Assembly (NCBI GenBank): GCA_018268105.1
Contig: JAFDXG010000064.1
Span: 1-38,091, forward strand
Length of the DNA: 38,091 bases
Direction: 5' to 3'
Source: Bacteroidota bacterium
GTDB lineage: Bacteria; Bacteroidota; Bacteroidia; Chitinophagales; Chitinophagaceae
Shown here one piece after another: positions 33,954 through 38,091 of the stretch. How positions within the stretch are numbered: the stretch's first letter is position 1; every line of letters begins with the position of its first letter. Below the pieces are notes generated by a model that saw only the letters and a list, made by a program, of their open reading frames with translations, searched no databases and had not been told where the DNA came from. The position numbers and the translations under genes are program-made.

Positions 33954-34021
33954 ATTATTTACAAATTTCTTCTAAGTATCCGTAAATTCTGTATGGCTAA
34001 AAAATATATTGCCAGAAAACA

Positions 34022-34051
34022 AATCTGTGCCAATCTGAGTAATCTGTGAGA
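34022..34051. repeat. AATCTG-word repeat array
   Basis: AATCTG occurs at 34022, 34032 and 34041, giving units aatctgtgcc, aatctgagt and aatctgtgag with a pitch of 9-10 nt. A related fragment (aaattctgtatggcta) lies around 33984-33999, and a single unit (aatctgtgta) near 29285. The array is in the gap between the convergent small membrane protein and M20 genes. Confidence 0.55.
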
Positions 34052-34069
34052 AAAAATTATTACAGTTAA

Positions 34070-35257
34070 TCAACTTTTAAAATCAACAGTGGCTCCAAGC
34101 CAGGCCATCATTCCCGCACCCAGTTCAAGTGCTTTTTCATCAATATTAAAAGTAGGTGTGTGCACTCCCGATGTTATCCCCTTTGCTGTATTACCGGCGC
34201 CAAGACGGTAGAAACAGCCAGGTATCACTTGTGAATAATAACCAAAATCTTCAGCGCCCATTCTCAGTTCCGATACTTCTATATTATCGGTACCCGCAAA
34301 TTCGGCTGCACCTAATTCAGCAAGTTCATTCAAAGCTTCATTATTATACACACAGGGATATCCAACATCAATGGTGATATCTATTTCAGCTCCCATACTG
34401 TGTACCAGTTCTGTTGATAACTTACGGATTATATCATGAGCTTCAAACCGCCATTCTTCGTCCATTGCTCTGAAAGTGCCCATAAGTTTCACTTCGCTTG
34501 GAATAACATTAGTAGTATAACCTCCCTGAAAAGAGGTAATAGACAATACGGAAGGGTCAAAGGGGTTACGGTTTCGGCTGATAACCTGTTGCAAAGCCAC
34601 TACAAGTTGTGAAGCGATCAGTATGGTATCGGCAGTTTGCTGCGGAGCAGCGGCATGCCCACCCTTGCTTTTTATGGTAATATATATTTCATCGGCACTG
34701 GCCATAATCTTTCCACCCCTGAACCGGTATTTTCCCACTTCCAGTTGGGGATGTACATGCAGTCCCAAAATGGCTGAGGGTCTTGGATTTTCCAGTACCC
34801 CTTCTTTTATGAGCAAACTTGCGCCTCCCGGGTTTTTTTCTTCACCCGGCTGGAAAATAAGTTTTATCGTCCCTTCCCATTCATCCTTCAGTTGATGCAG
34901 AATTTTTGTAGCTCCCAGCAGGCAGGTGGTATGGGCATCGTGCCCGCAGGCATGCATTACACCCTCATTTTTCGATTTATAGGGTATATCATTTTCCTCA
35001 TGAATGGGCAAAGCATCCATATCAGCACGCAAGGCAATTATTCTTTTACCCGGGTTTTTCCCTTTTAATAATCCAATTACCCCTGTCTTTGCTTTTACTT
35101 CGAAAGGGATTTCTAAAGCAGAGAGTTGTTTTTGTACCAGTGCTGAGGTTTCAAATTCTTTATAACTCAGTTCAGGGTTTGCATGAATGTGCCTGCGTAT
35201 CTCAACCAGTTCTGATGCATAACCTGCCGCAAGGGCCTTTATCTTTTCTTTAAGCAT
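34070..35257 (-). CDS. M20 family amidohydrolase (N-acyl amino acid/hippurate hydrolase type)
   Basis: The 395-residue cytoplasmic zinc enzyme hydrolyses an amide bond in N-acyl amino acids or related compounds. M20D motifs: RADMDALP (77-84, with metal-site D79), HACGHDAH (102-109, ligands C104 and H106 region), the catalytic acid and metal-ligand pair E139-E140 in PGEEKNPGG, and LGLHVHP near 171. The dimerisation domain spans about 185-300. The substrate cannot be predicted; indole-acetyl or hippurate conjugates and diaminopimelate derivatives are all known for relatives. Its start is unusual: a TAtcTTTG box at 35262-35269 ends only 4 nt before the ATG. The region upstream holds heptamer array D. 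Confidence 0.9.
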   Translation of the reverse strand: MLKEKIKALAAGYASELVEIRRHIHANPELSYKEFETSALVQKQLSALEIPFEVKAKTGVIGLLKGKNPGKRIIALRADMDALPIHEENDIPYKSKNEGVMHACGHDAHTTCLLGATKILHQLKDEWEGTIKLIFQPGEEKNPGGASLLIKEGVLENPRPSAILGLHVHPQLEVGKYRFRGGKIMASADEIYITIKSKGGHAAAPQQTADTILIASQLVVALQQVISRNRNPFDPSVLSITSFQGGYTTNVIPSEVKLMGTFRAMDEEWRFEAHDIIRKLSTELVHSMGAEIDITIDVGYPCVYNNEALNELAELGAAEFAGTDNIEVSELRMGAEDFGYYSQVIPGCFYRLGAGNTAKGITSGVHTPTFNIDEKALELGAGMMAWLGATVDFKS

Positions 35258-35261
35258 GGCG

Positions 35262-35269
35262 CAAAGATA
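35262..35269 (-). promoter_or_regulatory. -7 box abutting the M20 start codon (TAtcTTTG)
   Basis: On the minus strand tatctttg ends four bases before the ATG at 35257. Since initiation falls a few bases downstream of this box in Bacteroidota, the mRNA would be almost leaderless. Confidence 0.5.
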
Positions 35270-35290
35270 ATCAGGAAAGCGGTTGTAGTA

Positions 35291-35367
35291 GTGAATGGTG
35301 AAAAGGTGAAATGTGAGAAAGTGAAAAGTTTGTAGTTTCTCGTTTATTGTTTCACGTTATTCAGTTT
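35291..35367. repeat. Degenerate heptamer array D (GTGA then GTTT phased)
   Basis: GTGA words begin at 35291, 35298, 35306, 35313 and 35321. GTTT or GTTA words continue the rhythm at 35328, 35335, 35342, 35349, 35356 and 35364. All steps are 7 or 8 nt. The array fills most of the gap between the serA stop and the M20 gene. Confidence 0.78.
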
Positions 35368-35380
35368 CTTCATCAATTCT

Positions 35381-36619
35381 CTAATACAGCATCCGCACCC
35401 GGATGGTTTCTTTAATTTTTTTCAGCAGTTCCAGCGCTTCTTTCGACAAATGTTTATCTACATCCAAAACCACATAGCCTATAGCATCGTTTGTTTTCAG
35501 GTACTGCCCCAGTATATTAATATTATGTCCGGAAAGCTGGGTGTTGATCTGCGATAACACCCCGGGAACATTCTTATGAATGTGTAAAATTCGATGTGTG
35601 CCTTCCTGCAGAGGTAGTGCCAGCTCAGGTACTGTATGAGAGCCGGTAGTAGAGCCTGTTTCCAGATAATTGATCAGTTTCATACTTACATCTTCTCCGA
35701 TATTCGCTTGTGCTTCTTCGGTAGATCCACCTATATGCGGAGTAAGAATTACATTCGACAAACCTTGTAACGGGGTGGTAAATTTGTCACCGTTTTTCTC
35801 CGGTTCAACCGGGAATACATCAATTGCAGCACCGGATAACTGACCACTTTTCAGAACATTACTCAGTGCATTGAGATCAACTACTTCACCCCGGGCATAA
35901 TTGATCAGTATACTTCCCTTCTTAAAATGTTTGAGAAGGGGTGCATTAATCATATTTTTGGTCTGGCTGGTCTCGGGTACATGGAGCGTTATGATATCAG
36001 ATTCAGCTACCACTTCTTTTATAGTTTTCAACTGATGGGCATTACCGAGCGGCATTTTTTTAATGATATCATAGTAAATTACCCTCATGCCAAATGCTTC
36101 TGCCAGTACACTCACCTGTGCCCCAATGTTACCATAGCCAATGATCCCAAGAGTTTTACCCCTCAATTCATAACTTCCTTTAGATTCTTTCATCCAGTTT
36201 CCTTCATGTGCTGCCAGGTTTTTATCGGGTATCCGGCGAATAAGCATTACAGAAAGCCCAATCACCAGCTCTGCAACAGAGCGTGTGTTGGAATAGGGCG
36301 CATTGAAAACAGTTACCCCGTGATGGGTTGCTTCACGCAGATTTACCTGGTTAACACCAATACAGAAACATCCAATAGCCTGTAATTTAGGAGCAGCATT
36401 TAATATAGCGGGTGTAATCTGTGATTTTGAACGTATACCTAACAGATGCACATTTTTAACCTCTTTTGCCAATTGTTCTTCGGGCATTGCGCCGGTAATC
36501 TTTCTTACTGAGCTATACCCGGCTCTTTTAAAATTTTCTACCGCCAGGTCGCTGATATTTTCCAATAAAAGGATATTAATTTTCTCTTTGGGATAACTGG
36601 TCCGTTTTTTGTCTATCAT
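35381..36619 (-). CDS. serA: D-3-phosphoglycerate dehydrogenase with ACT domain
   Basis: The 412-residue enzyme catalyses the first step of serine synthesis, oxidising 3-phosphoglycerate with NAD. The ATG at 36619 is chosen; an upstream TTG at 36643 falls inside the -7 box and gives a length poorer than the usual E. coli-type SerA of about 410 residues. The D-isomer hydroxyacid dehydrogenase fold shows the NAD motif GIIGYGNIGAQ (about 160-170), an arginine in NYARGEV, an acid in DVFPVEPE, and the catalytic histidine in LTPHIGGS. A C-terminal ACT domain (about 340-412; HIHKNVPGVLSQINTQLS) should give serine feedback control. It diverges from the serine-hydrolase gene at 36692. Confidence 0.94.
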   Translation of the reverse strand: MIDKKRTSYPKEKINILLLENISDLAVENFKRAGYSSVRKITGAMPEEQLAKEVKNVHLLGIRSKSQITPAILNAAPKLQAIGCFCIGVNQVNLREATHHGVTVFNAPYSNTRSVAELVIGLSVMLIRRIPDKNLAAHEGNWMKESKGSYELRGKTLGIIGYGNIGAQVSVLAEAFGMRVIYYDIIKKMPLGNAHQLKTIKEVVAESDIITLHVPETSQTKNMINAPLLKHFKKGSILINYARGEVVDLNALSNVLKSGQLSGAAIDVFPVEPEKNGDKFTTPLQGLSNVILTPHIGGSTEEAQANIGEDVSMKLINYLETGSTTGSHTVPELALPLQEGTHRILHIHKNVPGVLSQINTQLSGHNINILGQYLKTNDAIGYVVLDVDKHLSKEALELLKKIKETIRVRMLY

Positions 36620-36640
36620 AATTTTGTTGTAAAATTGACG

Positions 36641-36648
36641 CAAAAATA
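36641..36648 (-). promoter_or_regulatory. Bacteroidota -7 box of serA (TAttTTTG)
   Basis: On the minus strand tatttttg ends 21 nt before the serA ATG at 36619. It lies in the 72-bp divergent region shared with the serine-hydrolase gene. Confidence 0.5.
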
Positions 36649-36691
36649 ATAAGTAATTGCTTTTCAGCGTTCTTTTGCAATTAAATCCAGT

Positions 36692-37861
36692 ATGAGAAAA
36701 ATATTATATCCTTTTCTATTCATTGTATTATATACATCAGGGTGTTATTATACTACTATTAAAAAGAAAGATAAGACTACTCCTTTACCAACGGTTGATT
36801 CTGTTACTCATCCGGTTACAACTATACCCAAAGATGAATTTCGGCATTATTACAATGCTGCTGCTGACTTTTATGAAAATGTACTGGAAAAGAGCCATTT
36901 CAGCGGTGAGTTCCTTGTGGTAAAAAAAGGGGAAATCGTTTTTGAAAAATATGCTGGTCATGCCCACATTGGCACAAATGATTTAATAACGGCTGACAGC
37001 CCCCTGCACCTCGCTTCTGTTTCTAAGACCTTTACTGCTATGGCGACTTTGAAGTTGTGGGAAGAAGGCAAACTGGATATTCATGATGAAGTATCAAAAT
37101 ATCTTACTGGTTTTCCTTATAAGGGGGTAACCATTAAAACTTTGTTAAACCATCGCAGTGGGCTTCCCAATTATGTTCATGTAATGGAACAACTGGGCTG
37201 GAACAGAAACAGAATAGCTTACAATTCCGATGTACTGCAGTTCTTGATTGATAACAAAAAAAAGCTACAGGCAAATACTCCGGATCGCTCGTTTCATTAT
37301 TGCAATACCAATTATGCATTACTGGCACTTATTATCGAAAAAGTGAGTGGCATACCCTATCCGCAGTATATACAGGAAACCTTTTTTGGTCCTTTAGGCA
37401 TGACAAACAGTTATGTTTTTACCATGTCAGATTCTGCAAGGTCGCTCCCTTCGTATAATTATAAAAACCAAAGAGAACAATTTACTTTTCTTGATGCAGT
37501 ATATGGCGATAAAAATGTGTATAGTACCGTGCGCGATCTGAAGAAATGGGATTCCGTACTTAGTTATGGCAATATGTTCAGACAGTCAACACTTGATTCT
37601 GCATATACAAGTTATAGCCATGAGAAAAAAGGAATTAAAAATTACGGTCTTGGGTGGCGCATGCTGGAATATTCAAATGATGATAAAATTATTTATCATA
37701 ATGGATGGTGGCATGGAAATAATACCGTTTTTGCCCGGCTGATACAGGATTCTGCTACCATCATCATTCTTGGCAACAGGTACAACCGCAATATTTATCA
37801 GGCCAAAAAGCTTTTCAATGCTTTTGGAAATTATGATACTGATGAAGACACAGATGAATAA
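36692..37861 (+). CDS. Class C beta-lactamase-fold serine hydrolase lipoprotein
   Basis: The 389-residue exported protein has a lipoprotein signal (hydrophobic 5-15, lipobox TSGC with C18). Its penicillin-binding-protein/beta-lactamase fold contains S109-x-x-K112 in HLASVSKTF, Y203-C-N205 in HYCNTNYAL and H336-N-G338 in YHNGWWHG, the three catalytic boxes of the class C/serine hydrolase group, with HNG in place of the lactamase KTG box. Relatives include D-aminopeptidases, esterases and PBP-like enzymes, so antibiotic resistance is not implied. The C-terminus is acidic (DTDEDTDE). It diverges from serA. Confidence 0.9.
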   Translation: MRKILYPFLFIVLYTSGCYYTTIKKKDKTTPLPTVDSVTHPVTTIPKDEFRHYYNAAADFYENVLEKSHFSGEFLVVKKGEIVFEKYAGHAHIGTNDLITADSPLHLASVSKTFTAMATLKLWEEGKLDIHDEVSKYLTGFPYKGVTIKTLLNHRSGLPNYVHVMEQLGWNRNRIAYNSDVLQFLIDNKKKLQANTPDRSFHYCNTNYALLALIIEKVSGIPYPQYIQETFFGPLGMTNSYVFTMSDSARSLPSYNYKNQREQFTFLDAVYGDKNVYSTVRDLKKWDSVLSYGNMFRQSTLDSAYTSYSHEKKGIKNYGLGWRMLEYSNDDKIIYHNGWWHGNNTVFARLIQDSATIIILGNRYNRNIYQAKKLFNAFGNYDTDEDTDE

Positions 37862-38030
37862 GGAATGTATATTCCGGTAATTCATTTTCTTTGTCTAAAT
37901 ACAATATTTTAGAATAATTCCTTTTGCGATTTTCCGATTGAATGTGTAACCTTGCACCCTCTAAGGATGTAGGCTCCCCATTTTTAGTACTGGTTAAAAG
38001 TAGAATAATTTGAGCATAGTTTGTTGTCAT

Positions 38031-38091
38031 TGCTTTGAGGGGTGTAGTGGAGCGAAGGCGTAGCCGAAGCGGAACGGAGCCCCTCAAAGCA
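38031..38091. repeat. REP-like inverted repeat at the window edge
   Basis: The perfect 12-bp arms TGCTTTGAGGGG (38031-38042) and CCCCTCAAAGCA (38080-38091) enclose 37 bases with two CGAAG words separated by a short GGC/GCC stem. It stops at the window end and may be longer. It lies 170 bp after the serine-hydrolase stop. Some internal words recur at 19974-19994. Confidence 0.6.

Noticed and set aside
36692..37861. Antibiotic-resistance beta-lactamase
   Set aside because: The protein has the fold and catalytic serine but an HNG third box and a lipoprotein anchor, as in the broad serine hydrolase group; resistance is not supported.
37815..38087. 90-codon minus-strand ORF at the window end
   Set aside because: It runs through the terminal inverted repeat and overlaps the 3' end of the serine-hydrolase gene; its composition shows no domain or sensible start.

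Overview
The window looks like a chromosomal segment of a Bacteroidota member, most likely of the Chitinophagaceae type. The evidence is moderately low GC, several start regions preceded by the Bacteroidota -7 box TAnnTTTG rather than a Shine-Dalgarno sequence, a TonB-dependent receptor with an N-terminal carboxypeptidase-like plug extension, relaxed lipoboxes, many secreted hydrolases, and a PhoH/SerA/AspS core set. The family level is an inference. No tRNA, rRNA or CRISPR array was recognised.

Layout. (1) 1-1250: a complete insertion sequence with 13-bp perfect terminal inverted repeats. Its zinc-ribbon IS256-type transposase is out of frame with its only good ATG, and hairpins with T-runs lie at both ends. 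(2) 1351-7377, minus strand: four consecutive exported phosphorus-releasing enzymes (PafA-type alkaline phosphatase, purple-acid-phosphatase-like enzyme, a second alkaline-phosphatase-superfamily enzyme, and a GDPD-esterase fusion). Together they could strip phosphate from monoesters, diesters and phospholipid head groups outside the cytoplasm. (3) 7491-10167: an orphan LuxE-like acyl-protein synthetase, divergent from a small lipoprotein and an M42 aminopeptidase. (4) 10187-14857, plus strand: a tight four-gene cassette made of a 56-aa DPGSGS membrane peptide, a kinase-like/methyltransferase fusion, a membrane-anchored sulfatase/LTA-synthase-superfamily enzyme and a polytopic membrane protein. 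A convergent transglutaminase-like membrane protein (14860-16146) abuts it. This is the best candidate for an undescribed envelope-modification system.

(5) 16232-19847, minus strand: PhoH ATPase and a TonB-dependent receptor. (6) 20113-23359: a secreted metallo-beta-lactamase-fold protein, an AT-rich orphan helical protein and an AraC regulator. (7) 23501-29221, plus strand: a sugar epimerase, a Gfo/Idh/MocA dehydrogenase and a 1164-residue lipoprotein combining ThuA, beta-propeller, helical-repeat and azurin domains. This looks like an oxidised-sugar utilisation cluster, probably controlled by the adjacent AraC protein. (8) 29348-37861: an S10 carboxypeptidase, two small membrane proteins, aspartyl-tRNA synthetase, an M20 amidohydrolase, phosphoglycerate dehydrogenase and a class-C beta-lactamase-fold lipoprotein.

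The intergenic DNA is unusual. At least four gaps (4449-4490, 25543-25701, 31523-31590, 35291-35367) hold degenerate arrays with a 7-nt pitch. Other gaps hold AATCTG-word arrays, perfect palindromes and REP-like inverted repeats. No gene-free stretch exceeds 300 bases except the 5' side of the transposase and its flank (991-1350), which holds the zinc-ribbon codons, the IS end and two hairpins.
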